From assembly GCA_964019335.1 (NCBI GenBank), contig OZ025697.1, positions 369,571 to 433,570 on the forward strand: 64,000 nt of DNA. The letters are read 5' to 3'. The stretch is from Diplonema japonicum (taxonomy: Eukaryota > Euglenozoa > Diplonemea > Diplonemida > Diplonemidae). Positions 18,916 to 29,231 of the stretch are shown here, piece after piece (position 1 is the first letter of the stretch; each line of letters opens with the position of its first letter). The notes beneath the pieces are model-generated. The model saw only the letters and a list, made by a program, of their open reading frames with translations, ran no database searches and had not been told where the DNA came from. The translations under genes were made by a program, and so were the position numbers.

Positions 18916-20874
18916 TCATGCGTGGGATGGCACAAGGAGGTCGATCACGGAAGCAAGGGAGAGGTCCCCATCGACAGAGTCCAACTGCTCCTTGATGTCG
19001 GAGACGAAACAAGGGGTTGCGACAACGGACTTTCGCAAAGCGGACTCGAGCACCGAAGACGCGACTCTACCATCCACAGACAAGGACTTCAAGCTTTCCG
19101 CAAGTTGTGCCCCACCGCCAGACGAGGCTAAAGCCTCGCTGATAGTTGCGATACGTTCACTCCGTCTACAGATACTCCATTCCACAGGGATGGACCCGTT
19201 CTCCTCCTTAACAGTAGGATCCCTGTTCACGTTTGAGTAGGTAATGAACTTGTCTATCTGTACTGTGGATAGATACTCTAGGGGGAAAGCACTTCGAACC
19301 CTCTTCTTCGCCTTCTTGTCACGGTACTTTTTTTTGAAATCGTCATCCGTGGCGTCCGGACTGCCCTGCAGGTGGTGGTGCAGTTCTGCGAACCACGGTG
19401 ACCATGCAACAGGTACACCAGCAAGCTTATCATCGAAGAAAGCTTCGTAATCAACACGCGGCACGTCAGGAACGTACCCTTGCAAGTTGGTTGCGAGGAA
19501 CAAGTTATTTATAATCATTGTCAACGTTGTACTGTCGATGAGGCCTGTGTGGTTCGGGTCGTGTGCCCGTAAAACCCGCACAAGCACCTCACGACACTCC
19601 AAAAGAACAGATGCAACGAAAACATCTCGCATCTTGATGGCGTACTCGTCCTGTGAAACCATGAACCCACCGTTCACCAGCTCTTGAAACGGTATCTGGC
19701 AAGGGTGGTAAGTTGCGCTCTCGTAAAAATCGTCGATTTCAAGGTTCGCCCGCCATTTCTGCGGAACAGGCCTGGCTTTTCCCCCGCCTTTGAGCAGCAG
19801 TACCGCTGCATCGTTTGCTCCGCTGTAATTGGATGATGAAAACACCGTCCACACCAAGCCGCTGTGCAATGCTTCGACACCTCGTGCTGTGCATTCATGA
19901 GACCTTACAATGTACTCTATCCCTTCATTCGCCATCAGCCAGTTTTTTGTGTATCCCTCCCCAAACTCCTTCCCCACACCCCTGCCGCTGTGTTGCCAGT
20001 TTTCAACGCTGTTTGTTTTTTGTTGTGTGCGTGTGATTTTTTTTTTTTTTTTTTTTTTTTTGTTATCATACGAATCAGAGGGGTCGCTCCACAGGAGGTC
20101 CGTGACCATGTCGCGTTGTTTCATTGTGAGCTGTGCCCCTGTGCCGCGGGGGACAGCTGCTATGTCATCGATGGTGCCGTCGAAGAGCCCACCATGGCAC
20201 ACGAACACATAGTCATTCACCACAGCAGCATACGGAAGCCATGAGAAAGCGGTCATCATGCACTCATATAGTTGCATGTTGTACTTTGCTATGCACTCAT
20301 GGAAGAACCCGTAGTACATGGTGCAGGTTTTATCTTCGTGGTTCCCCTGGTTGATGTGGACTGCGTTGGGGGTGTACAGCTTCAGCATGAAGAGGAGGAG
20401 GATGATCTCGCAGGCGTTGTTCCCCCTGTCGACGATGTCCCCGTTGAACACGAACTGGTACCTGTCCCCAGGGAGGCCGTAGGTGTCGATGATGTGCAGG
20501 AAGTCCCCCAGCGACCCGTGCAGGTCCCCCACTACCACCACATCTCCTGACATCTTTTTCACGCTCGGTTCCTGTTGCAGGATCAGGGTGGCCGCCATGA
20601 TGGTCTGCATGGCATCCATGAGGGGGACCCGCCTCCCCTCACGTACTTCTGCAAGGACCCGTTCGATGCTTTCACGCGTCACGCAGGGAAGCCCCGTCAC
20701 CTCTCGAGGGGCCATCTCCCTCAGCCGCTTTTCCATCCCCACAGCTACCCCGTTCGCCCCCACATCGGGGCGGTTCTCCTCCCCACGGAAGTGTCGCAGC
20801 ACAGCCGCCCTCGCCTCTTCACTGTGCCATCGCACCCGTGACCCCAACCGCAGCCCGCGAGAAAGGGCTTTCAT
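18916..20874 (-). CDS. PPEF/RdgC-like Ser/Thr phosphatase, copy A (two exons)
   Basis: Exons 20874-20072 and 20008-18916 give 631 residues. The metallophosphatase signature is complete: GDLHGSLGDF, NGDIVDRGNN, NQGNHED, VCHGGL and a late YIVRSHEC. LLWSDPSDS-VENWQHSGRG is rebuilt by splicing. After the catalytic domain (~100-395) comes an EF-hand-like loop, DPNHTGLIDSTTLTMI (~440), as in PPEF enzymes, then a basic helical tail. It dephosphorylates phospho-Ser/Thr proteins; calcium control is inferred from the EF-hand. Copy B lies directly upstream. Confidence 0.88.
   Translation of the reverse strand: MKALSRGLRLGSRVRWHSEEARAAVLRHFRGEENRPDVGANGVAVGMEKRLREMAPREVTGLPCVTRESIERVLAEVREGRRVPLMDAMQTIMAATLILQQEPSVKKMSGDVVVVGDLHGSLGDFLHIIDTYGLPGDRYQFVFNGDIVDRGNNACEIILLLFMLKLYTPNAVHINQGNHEDKTCTMYYGFFHECIAKYNMQLYECMMTAFSWLPYAAVVNDYVFVCHGGLFDGTIDDIAAVPRGTGAQLTMKQRDMVTDLLWSDPSDSYDNKKKKKKKKITRTQQKTNSVENWQHSGRGVGKEFGEGYTKNWLMANEGIEYIVRSHECTARGVEALHSGLVWTVFSSSNYSGANDAAVLLLKGGGKARPVPQKWRANLEIDDFYESATYHPCQIPFQELVNGGFMVSQDEYAIKMRDVFVASVLLECREVLVRVLRAHDPNHTGLIDSTTLTMIINNLFLATNLQGYVPDVPRVDYEAFFDDKLAGVPVAWSPWFAELHHHLQGSPDATDDDFKKKYRDKKAKKRVRSAFPLEYLSTVQIDKFITYSNVNRDPTVKEENGSIPVEWSICRRSERIATISEALASSGGGAQLAESLKSLSVDGRVASSVLESALRKSVVATPCFVSDIKEQLDSVDGDLSLASVIDLLVPSHA
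20009..20071 (-). other. intron of phosphatase copy A, 63 nt, 25-A run
   Basis: GTATGATAAC, 25 A, then TCACACGCACAC..CAAACAG. Phase 2. It sits at the same codon position and phase as the intron of copy B. Because 63 is divisible by three, unspliced translation stays open and gives a false poly-Lys insert. Confidence 0.88.
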
Positions 20875-20878
20875 GTTG
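20081..20878 (-). repeat. 798-bp block identical to 22624-23421
   Basis: Covers exon 1 of phosphatase copy A from four bases before the ATG to a few bases before the donor site. All frames translate identically in the two copies and I saw no base difference. Flanking DNA is unrelated. Confidence 0.85.
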
Positions 20879-21376
20879 CCTGTGGATAGGTACTAAGGAT
20901 AACTTCGCGAAAAAAAGAAATAACATGTGATATTGAAGGGAGTACAAAACAGCTACACATAGGGACCTACTAGTCACCCGTGAAGATGAGTGACCGTAGT
21001 GAACTGAACACGGAGAGTGGGACAGGTACAGTGTTACTGGGGGGGGGGGGGGGAGAATGGAAATACTAGTCACGTACACCCCCTCCTTTTTTTTCCTTCC
21101 CGTAGACAGTTTGAGAAGACGGTGTTTCCTCCGAGTGTTTCCTTGATGCGAACTGTCACACACGTGTTAGCAAAGAAGACAACGAGAGGCCGGACCGTTT
21201 CACACACAAGGGAAAGAAAATTAACAAGAAACGAAAAAAAAAAAAAAAAAATTATACCATCGACATCGATCAAAACTCGATAAAATTTCAGTGTGCATGG
21301 GGGTGGTCACTGTTCAGATCAAAAAAAAAAAAAAAGAAAAAAAAAAAAAAAAAAAAATGGAACCATCAACAAATAT
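20879..21376. other. spacer between phosphatase copies
   Basis: No gene. It contains A runs, a G run and the motif ACTAGTCACGTA at ~21065, which recurs at ~52971 and, less well, at ~20962 and ~48811. Confidence 0.5.
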
Positions 21377-23417
21377 CTAGACACGGAGAGAGAGGAGGTC
21401 GATGACAGGGCGCAAGGGGAGGTCATCGACGGAGGCGTTAAGTTGCAACTGTTCTTTGATGTCTGATACAAGGCAAGGCGTCGCATGGGCATTCACTCCT
21501 TGCAGAGCGGTCACCAAAGCAGACGGCGCCAAGACATTGTCGCCTGCAGCGCTGGCTTGAAGTGCTGCGACCACCTTGTCGTGCGCCTGGTTCGCTTCCA
21601 GAGTTTTCCGAATGTTCGCAATACGTTCGCTTCGCCTGCACAAACTCCATTCCACAGGGACAACGGGGTCCTCCCCACCATGCGGCGTATCCTTACTGTT
21701 CGCATTTGAATACCTGATGAACTTCTCCAGCTGCACCGAAGAGAGGAACTCTTTCGGGAACATCTCACGCACCCTACGCTTTGCCTTCTTACACCGGTAT
21801 TTCTTTTTGAAATCGTCTATTGTCGCACAAGGGCTGCTCTGGAGATTACCGTACAACTCAGGGAACCATGGGCTCCATGTAACAGGCGGCGTGCTGCCAG
21901 CAAAGTTCATATCAAAAAAATCCTGATAACTGACAGGGTCCTGCTCGGGAGCCTGCAGCCCAAAGCAGATGTTTCCCATCGTATCACGGAGGATCTCGCC
22001 CAGCATCTCGGTGCTTATGTAACCTGTCTGTTTTGGGTCGTGCTCGCGGATGGCATCTGCTACGACATCACGGCATTCGTTAAGGACGTAAAGGGCGAAT
22101 GCGTTGGCGCTACCAGGGGGCGGGGGCTGGTTCCCGATGAGCATTTGAAAGTTTGTCTGCCCAGGGTGCCACACTGCACCTTCTGAAGGATCGTCAAGAT
22201 CGAGGTTTACAGGTTTCCACACGTCAGCTACAGGCCGCCCCTTGCTCTTCGCCAGTGCCGCAGGGAAGAGCAGCACTGCTGCGTTGTTCTCCCTGTGGTA
22301 GTTCGACGACGAGAACACCGTCCACACCAATCCACTGTGCGCTATCTCAACACCTTTCGCCATGCACTGGTGCGACCTTACTATATACTCAATTCCACTG
22401 TTGGCCTCCAGCCATGCTCTTGTATACCCCTCCCCAAACTCCTTTCCAACACCTCTGCCTGAAGGCTTCCAATCTTTTGCTCTGTGGTTGTAATTGTTTG
22501 AACGAGAATGCTGCATACCCTTGCTTGCCGAAAGGCAGTCTCCCAAATGGGTCGCTTCGCCGCATTCTATGGAAGTGGTTTTTGAAAAAAAAAATAAAAA
22601 ATTGACAGGCATACCCTTCGGAAGGGTCGCTCCACAGGAGGTCCGTGACCATGTCGCGTTGTTTCATTGTGAGCTGTGCCCCTGTGCCGCGGGGGACAGC
22701 TGCTATGTCATCGATGGTGCCGTCGAAGAGCCCACCATGGCACACGAACACATAGTCATTCACCACAGCAGCATACGGAAGCCATGAGAAAGCGGTCATC
22801 ATGCACTCATATAGTTGCATGTTGTACTTTGCTATGCACTCATGGAAGAACCCGTAGTACATGGTGCAGGTTTTATCTTCGTGGTTCCCCTGGTTGATGT
22901 GGACTGCGTTGGGGGTGTACAGCTTCAGCATGAAGAGGAGGAGGATGATCTCGCAGGCGTTGTTCCCCCTGTCGACGATGTCCCCGTTGAACACGAACTG
23001 GTACCTGTCCCCAGGGAGGCCGTAGGTGTCGATGATGTGCAGGAAGTCCCCCAGCGACCCGTGCAGGTCCCCCACTACCACCACATCTCCTGACATCTTT
23101 TTCACGCTCGGTTCCTGTTGCAGGATCAGGGTGGCCGCCATGATGGTCTGCATGGCATCCATGAGGGGGACCCGCCTCCCCTCACGTACTTCTGCAAGGA
23201 CCCGTTCGATGCTTTCACGCGTCACGCAGGGAAGCCCCGTCACCTCTCGAGGGGCCATCTCCCTCAGCCGCTTTTCCATCCCCACAGCTACCCCGTTCGC
23301 CCCCACATCGGGGCGGTTCTCCTCCCCACGGAAGTGTCGCAGCACAGCCGCCCTCGCCTCTTCACTGTGCCATCGCACCCGTGACCCCAACCGCAGCCCG
23401 CGAGAAAGGGCTTTCAT
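21377..23417 (-). CDS. PPEF/RdgC-like Ser/Thr phosphatase, copy B (two exons)
   Basis: Exons 23417-22615 and 22481-21377 give 635 residues. The first 264 residues are identical to copy A, including GDLHG, GDIVDRG, GNHED and HGGL. The second exon is clearly related but much more different: YIVRSHQCMAKG is kept, the EF-hand-like loop reads DPKQTGYISTEM, and there is an extra PPPPGSAN loop. Both copies share the C-terminal ECRDV, DFKKKYR and EWSLCRRSERIA blocks. The difference between exon 1 identity and exon 2 divergence points to gene conversion. Confidence 0.88.
22482..22614 (-). other. intron of phosphatase copy B, 133 nt
   Basis: Starts GTATGCCTG and ends CAACCACAG. It is the only long intron seen, and has T runs near its 5' end instead of a 3' poly(A). 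Phase 2, same position as in copy A. Splicing restores DPSEG-AKDWKPSGRG. Confidence 0.88.
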
Positions 23418-23421
23418 GTTG
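22624..23421 (-). repeat. 798-bp block identical to 20081-20878
   Basis: Second member of the identical pair. It ends at the same place relative to the ATG and the intron donor. Confidence 0.85.
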
Positions 23422-24328
23422 GTCCGAACTGTTCTTAGTGTAATTTGCAACAATGGAAGAGGGATAAATAAAATAAAACAAAAAAAAATGAAGATAAAAA
23501 ACCGGAACAGGGGGGGGGGGGGGGGGGTAATTGAGAAAAAGATAAAAAAAAAACAAAGAACTGGAGAGAATACCCCAGTGTTGTTCAACATGCAAGCTCT
23601 TTCGTGCAATTGCACAGGAACATGGATGATGCACAAAGCCATGTTTTGGGGTCTCCAGAGGGGAGGGGAGGATGGGATGAACGCATGAAGGGAGAGAAGA
23701 ATCGAGATTGCACCATGCAACCAGAGAAAGGGGGGAAATGGGGCGGGGGGGAGATGCAGGAAAATGTTCGCTTTTTTATATTTCATCTTGTTTTTTTTTT
23801 TTTTTTTTTTTTTTTTTTTGTTATATTTCTTCTAAATGATATTCATTGAGGTGCACAATAATTTAAAACCTTCTTTTTTTTGATTTTGAGGGAGGGCGCT
23901 GGAAAAGAAAAAAGGAGAATCTTTAAAATTCTCTTTTTTCTCTTGTAGTTGTCCCCCCCTCAGCATAGCGGCGCTCGTTCTCTTTTATCTCTCTTTTTTA
24001 TTTATTTATTTTGGTTCCTCCCCCTTAGGAACAAGTGTGTATAATTTTCGCCTGTGTTTTTTTTCCCCCTTTTTTTTTCTATTTTCTTTCTTCCCCAGAC
24101 CCTTTTTATCACCTTATACTAAATGCTCCTGTTCCATGTTCACTCACCGAAAAAAAAAGGACAATAACAAAAGAGTTGTTCTTGAAGGAATGGTAGCAGG
24201 AGGAAGAGAAATATTAAGATAGAAAGTATTTTCAGAGAAGCAAAAAAAAAAAAAAGAAAGAAGAAAATCAGCAGAGAGGACAAAGGAAGAAGAAGAGAAG
24301 AGGCCAGAGGGTTTTGATTTTATTTCGA

Positions 24329-24365
<37 letters not shown>

Positions 24366-24694
24366 GTATCCAGAAGGGTGTTGGAAGAAAAAAAAATTAA
24401 AGTAAAAAAAAAAAAGGAGGAGTTGTAAAAAAAAAAAGGGGGGGGAAACCGAAAAATTCTCCCAAAAGTTTTTTTTTTTTTTGTCTCACCTTTTTTTTTT
24501 TCATCCCTTTTTTTTCCCCATTGCCGAAAAATGAAAAAGAAAAAATGTTCTAACCCCCTTTCTTTTTTTTTCTTCCCCCTTGTAAAAAGGTACCTTCCAT
24601 TATTAGTCATGACAGGTGTTTGCAAGTTACAAAACGGGGAAAAAAAAAAAAAAAAAAGAGAGCGGGTGAAACCATTTTTTTTTTCTTCCAGTTC
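23422..24694. other. spacer without gene
   Basis: Homopolymers, including a T run of about 30 near 23790 and another near 24331. A perfect 12-base palindrome, GTGCAATTGCAC, lies near 23606. No frame shows a recognisable motif. Confidence 0.5.
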
Positions 24695-25473
24695 CTACTC
24701 GGTCTTAGCCCTGGTAGTGTCACCAGTTGAGCGGAAGTGCCCAGCAGCATCATGCGCACCACAGAATTCCTTCTGTTTCTTGGTTTTTGTTCCACCAGCA
24801 CAGTACAGATTCTTGAAGAGGAAAGCGAACAGAATAAAGTAGATGGTGTACATTCCAAGCCCCATCTTGTAGTTGGAAGGTGTAACATAGCACTCTTCGA
24901 CGCCCCCCTCCATGTGCCACACCGCAGAAAAATATGTCACTGTCATCCCCATGACCATCTGAAGAATCTGGATGGTTGTAATAAACGGTGCAATCGCCTT
25001 TGTAAACGGACGGAAGAGACCCAAAATCGTTATCATGTAGTAAAGGTACATAATGGAGTGGACCGTGTAGTTCATCGCAGCGAACCAAAGCCCGGGAGCG
25101 ATGCTGTTGTGGTACGCGTGCCAGCAGTACAGAAGAACGGTACAGTGGTGGAACCAGTGCAAAAAGATAACAGGGCGCTTTCTCAACACAAGGAAAACGG
25201 TGTCCATGAGCTCCGGTATTTTTGAATAGATAAACAGGAAAACGTACAGACCCACATGGCCTTTAAGATACCACTCAGCAGGGTTTGTGCAAACGGTGTA
25301 CTTGAAACCCTTTTCTTGAAGATTCTTGAGGAGGACCGGCACCGTGTTGAAAAGCCCGAAGAAGCTGAACGTCGCTAGGAAGAAGTTCCACAGTGCGAAT
25401 ATATACTTCGATTTCATGGCTGGCACGTTCTGCAGCAGTGTTGGGCCTTGGAAGATCATGGCCAGGTACACCA

Positions 25474-25509
<36 letters not shown>

Positions 25510-25635
25510 CCGAAAAATTTTCCATACCACGAAAAAGATGGGCACTTCAGTGTGCTCCTGCGTCCATTGCACTACGTCTGTTGAATCGAAGTTTTCTGCG
25601 TCGACGCCGAAGTAGCTGAAGAAGAGATCGGACAT
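24695..25635 (-). CDS. ELO-family fatty acid elongase, two exons
   Basis: Exons 25635-25528 and 25474-24695 give 295 residues. The hallmark histidine box FLHWFHHCTVLLYCW is present, preceded by KIPELMDTVFLVLRK, and followed by MNYTVHSIMYLYY and TIQILQMVMG. About seven membrane helices are predicted. The C-terminus is basic (GGTKTKKQK). ELO enzymes condense malonyl-CoA with fatty acyl-CoA in the ER membrane; kinetoplastids use ELOs for bulk fatty acid synthesis. Without splicing, the frame begins inside the intron and reads a false poly-Lys leader. Confidence 0.92.
25475..25527 (-). other. intron of ELO gene, 53 nt, 34-A run ending AG
   Basis: GTATGGAAAATTTTTCGG followed by 34 A and G. The acceptor AG is the last A of the run plus G, with no pyrimidine before it. 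Phase 0. It joins VPIFFV to MVYLAMIFQGP. Confidence 0.9.
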
Positions 25636-25862
25636 TTTCTAATTTTTTTTTAAATATTTTTTTTTGTTGATGAAGAAAGAAGTTATTTCCGCAATTGGAA
25701 GGGAGGAGGGAGGGAGGGGGAGTACGTTTTGTTTTCTTAGTAAAAAAAAAAAAAAAAAAATAGAGATAACCCTGTAGGAACTTTAAAAGAAAAATGTGTG
25801 CGTAGGTGTGTTTTCGCGAAGACGAATATAAAAAGCGTACTAAAAGAAGAAGGAAGGCAAGA

Positions 25863-25904
<42 letters not shown>

Positions 25905-26277
25905 ATGAATGGAAGGGGGTGTTATTTTTTTTTTTTCATTTTTTTTTTGTAAAAAAAAAAAATTTAAATCAAAAAAAAAAAATACGTGAGGCAAAGAGGA
26001 ACCGGCAGTTGTTTGTTACGTGCTGGTGAGGAGGGAAGAAAAAAAAAAAAAACGAACTCACAGTTCAAGAGGAGAAAATCCACACTGGTCTAAAACCCGT
26101 TGTGCTTAAGGCCAGTTATTCCCCCCCCCCCCCCCCCCCCTCTCCTGTCTTAAGAAGAAAAAAAAAGAAAAACAAGGAAATAAACTAAACCGGCTTTACT
26201 TTTGAGCATTTATAGAAAAATCAAAAGAAGTATTTTTTTTTTTCCTTTTTTTTTTCTTTTTTGCGCTATTGTGTAAA

Positions 26278-26321
<44 letters not shown>

Positions 26322-26349
26322 AAACCCTCCAAAAAAAAAATTTTTTTTT
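25636..26349. other. homopolymer spacer
   Basis: Contains T runs of ~38 at 25864 and a ~40-A run at 26281, and a C run of ~20 at 26120. No gene. Confidence 0.6.
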
Positions 26350-27627
26350 TCAAGGTTCACACTCAGAAGAGTGATAGCACCAATGCCGAACCTGGCAATC
26401 CTCCGAACAATAGCAAACCTTTCGACAACAGCACAAGATCGTGGTTTTAGTCCGCTCCTGCGTGCAGTGCGCGCAGAACGCAAGCGGCCGCGACCGTATG
26501 TCAATCAAACGCAACGCCCTCTGCACCAACATCCCAGGCGGCATCCCCGAAACATCCAAACCCGCATCCCTCAGAGCCTCTACAAGCAACGTCAGCGAAT
26601 ATTTCTCAAGCGCTGTATGTGAATTCGCCTGACTATCAGGAGGGTACAAAGGGTTCGCGGCAACATGCATATTGTTCAAAGTCTCCAAGCTATCAGCTAC
26701 CGAAGCGTATCGTGTTGAAATGTACTTGTCTGTAAGAGGCAGCCCTGTGGCGATTTGAAGCCCTGAGACGGGTGATAACAAAGGGGATGTGGGGGCTTTT
26801 TGCATCCAAGCTTCGTACTTAGCAACGCTAGACTCGCAGTCGGACAGCTTCCGTTTCATCAGCGTAGGCTTCACAGTGTCCTCGGCACCGGTTTCGTTGA
26901 TAAGCTGGACGGTCCCTCCAACACGGCCCATACCAGTAAGCCTTACAATGAGCAAGGATCCTAAAACAAGCGCGCCCCCGATTCCAGCAATGCCAAGCCA
27001 GAGAATTATCGGTGAACTATTGGTATCATTGTTGTCTATTAAAACCGCAACCGGTGGTGTAACAGGTGGTTCAGACGGAAGCGGGTATTGCAATCTGAAT
27101 TCCGAGTTTGGTTTTTTTAAAGTTTCCGCAGCTTTCCGTACATCGTCTGCTGAGTCTTCACGATAGACAAACGCGGTGTAATGTATAAATGTGATGCATT
27201 GGGGTGGGTTTGTACATGGGCCTGTGGTTGCTATCCGGCTTGACGTTGTTGAGGTGCTGTGCCATGATTTGCACTCGAGCAGAACAGAGTTGCATAAATG
27301 TACGTCAGTAAGTTCTGAGTGTTTGTCGATAAGACAGCTTTTCGTCAGCAAGATCCCTTCCAGGTTGGGGACCGATTCCTTCATTACACGGAACAGAAGG
27401 GTGCAGACTGCGTAAGGGTCGTACTCCTTGACGTCGCCGAGGGACACGGTCAGGGAGTACGGTATTATAACCCTTTCCGGAGTTGCCACCGGCGGCAAGA
27501 TCGTCGCAGTTTTTGTGCCCGGTTCTTCGTCCGTTGGGGGTTCCTCATCCCATGCCATTACCGACACTGATTTCATTGTGTGTAATTCACTCAAACACAG
27601 TAGTGTGACGCATGGTAGAATGTGCAT
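26350..27627 (-). CDS. single-pass membrane protein with C-terminal MYND-like zinc finger
   Basis: Predicted 425 residues. A weak signal peptide (LPCVTLLCLSEL) is followed by an ectodomain with about six cysteines (~60-175). One transmembrane helix follows (IILWLGIAGIGGALVLG, ~205-228), then a cytosolic region. The last ~40 residues form a MYND-like finger: CAHC, ten residues, then CRKVCYCSEDCQVRHW and HSSEC. MYND fingers bind proline-rich peptides. An extracellular or luminal domain joined to a MYND finger is unusual and suggests a receptor-like protein (inference). Confidence 0.7.
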   Translation of the reverse strand: MHILPCVTLLCLSELHTMKSVSVMAWDEEPPTDEEPGTKTATILPPVATPERVIIPYSLTVSLGDVKEYDPYAVCTLLFRVMKESVPNLEGILLTKSCLIDKHSELTDVHLCNSVLLECKSWHSTSTTSSRIATTGPCTNPPQCITFIHYTAFVYREDSADDVRKAAETLKKPNSEFRLQYPLPSEPPVTPPVAVLIDNNDTNSSPIILWLGIAGIGGALVLGSLLIVRLTGMGRVGGTVQLINETGAEDTVKPTLMKRKLSDCESSVAKYEAWMQKAPTSPLLSPVSGLQIATGLPLTDKYISTRYASVADSLETLNNMHVAANPLYPPDSQANSHTALEKYSLTLLVEALRDAGLDVSGMPPGMLVQRALRLIDIRSRPLAFCAHCTQERTKTTILCCCRKVCYCSEDCQVRHWCYHSSECEP

Positions 27628-27995
27628 TATTTATTATTATTATTATTTTTTTTTTTTTTATGCGTTCATTTCTTTTTTCTTTTTTTTTTTTCCTCTTTTC
27701 TCCCTCTTTTTTTTTTTTTTAGAAAGTGGGAAAAAAAAAAAAATTCCAAGAAAAGAGAAAAAGATATTACTAAACTTTGGTTTTTTTTCCTTTCTTTTTT
27801 TTTCTTCTTCTTTTTTTTTTTTTGTTTCCCCCCCTTCGAAAAATTTCTTAATCGAACAGGAATGGGAAAGAAGGGAATAAAAAAAAAAAAATAAAAATAA
27901 AAAAGAGTAACGGATAGAGAATACTGTAAGGAGGGTACTAAGTGGTTTCGTTCTTTGTTTTTTTATGAACATTTCACCCCCCCCCCCTTTTTTTT
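27628..27995. other. T/A-rich spacer
   Basis: Low-complexity sequence only; no gene. Confidence 0.6.
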
Positions 27996-29200
27996 TCAAC
28001 ATTTTATAGGAGGCCGTTTGTGCCTAGGGAGATGCTTACTGAATGGGATAGTACCCCGGGGTTTCTCCTTCGGAAGGTCGTAAAAATAATGCGACGCATG
28101 GCATTGTTGTTTAAGAGTGCTGTCTCGCTTTTCCCTGCTAACCTGCCGTTCAAACCGAGCACCAGCATAAGCAGGAAGCGGCGCAGGCCGTGCATCATAT
28201 ATTTGGTCAACAGAGTGAGGTTTCTGCCACGCACCAAAACAGTGATCTCGTGATGTCCCTCTTCCCATGTCTAGAGCAGATGTGTGGCGTGCTCTGGTTA
28301 GCTCATCAGATGGATTGTAGTCAGTCTGCGTGGCTAACCGTTTAGAGAATACGTCGGTGTGTCCGTCAGCCCATTCCATGTGCACACTTTGTGATCGCTT
28401 CTCAGTCGCAGCGTACCTGGGGTCATATTGAAGTTGGACATTTTCGTTCGGGTGAAGGTACTCCTGTCTTGGAATTTGCACGTTGTAGTCAACCCCGTTC
28501 GGGGGGCGGGGCTGTGTGAGTTTATGTGAAACATCGAGGTCCTTGCGTGTGTCTGGTTTAGGACCGTTCGCTTCTCGCGAGGATATCTTGCTGAAGTCCG
28601 CTGCTCTGACTGCGGGTACAGTCGACAACATCATGTTGCCCGAACCGTAGGACACCCCGTGCACGCTCTGATTCGTCAACGGCTTGCGTGGAATTTGCGT
28701 TGCAAAACACGTTCCTTGTAAATGCCTTGTTTCTTCTAAATTGTACACGATGTCAGGAGCCTGTCCACCGGTGGTGCCTGCTGCTCCGTTCCATCTGTCG
28801 GCCTGTCTCCGCATGTCCACGGCTGTGGGGCTTGATTTGTAAAAGCAGTTGTACGGCCAGTATGTGTCAGGGGTGGTCGAGCGCATTAAGGGTCGCCGTT
28901 CTGTTGTCAGGAATGCCGACGACGGGCGGCCCTGTTTGACGGTCTCGGCTGCGGTTCGGCTCCTCTCGACCCACTTCTTGAACTGGTTCGGGTGGCACCC
29001 TTCGCTGTCGTCCAGCAGACCTTCGTTGTCACCGTCGCGATCGAGTTGGGTAGCCCCCCCTTCCGTCCCTGTTGTGTTTGCTTGCGTCCCCAGCGTGCTG
29101 GAGTGCTTCGTCCCTGCTGTGCGTGGTCGCCGTCCCCGCTGTTTCAACTTCTGATTACGGGGCGATGTTACGCGGGAGGCTTTTTCCCAGTCGGGGGGCT

Positions 29201-29231
<31 letters not shown>

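Noticed and set aside
20968-21075. Recurring ACTAGTCACG motif (also ~48812 and ~52971) as a defined element
   Set aside because: Too short and too variable in its flanks to separate from chance; noted only in the spacer entries.
27996-29147. Separate 383-codon gene distinct from the frame at 29425-30084
   Set aside because: It lacks an ATG near its start, and two short introns join it in phase to the upstream exons, so a single three-exon gene fits better.
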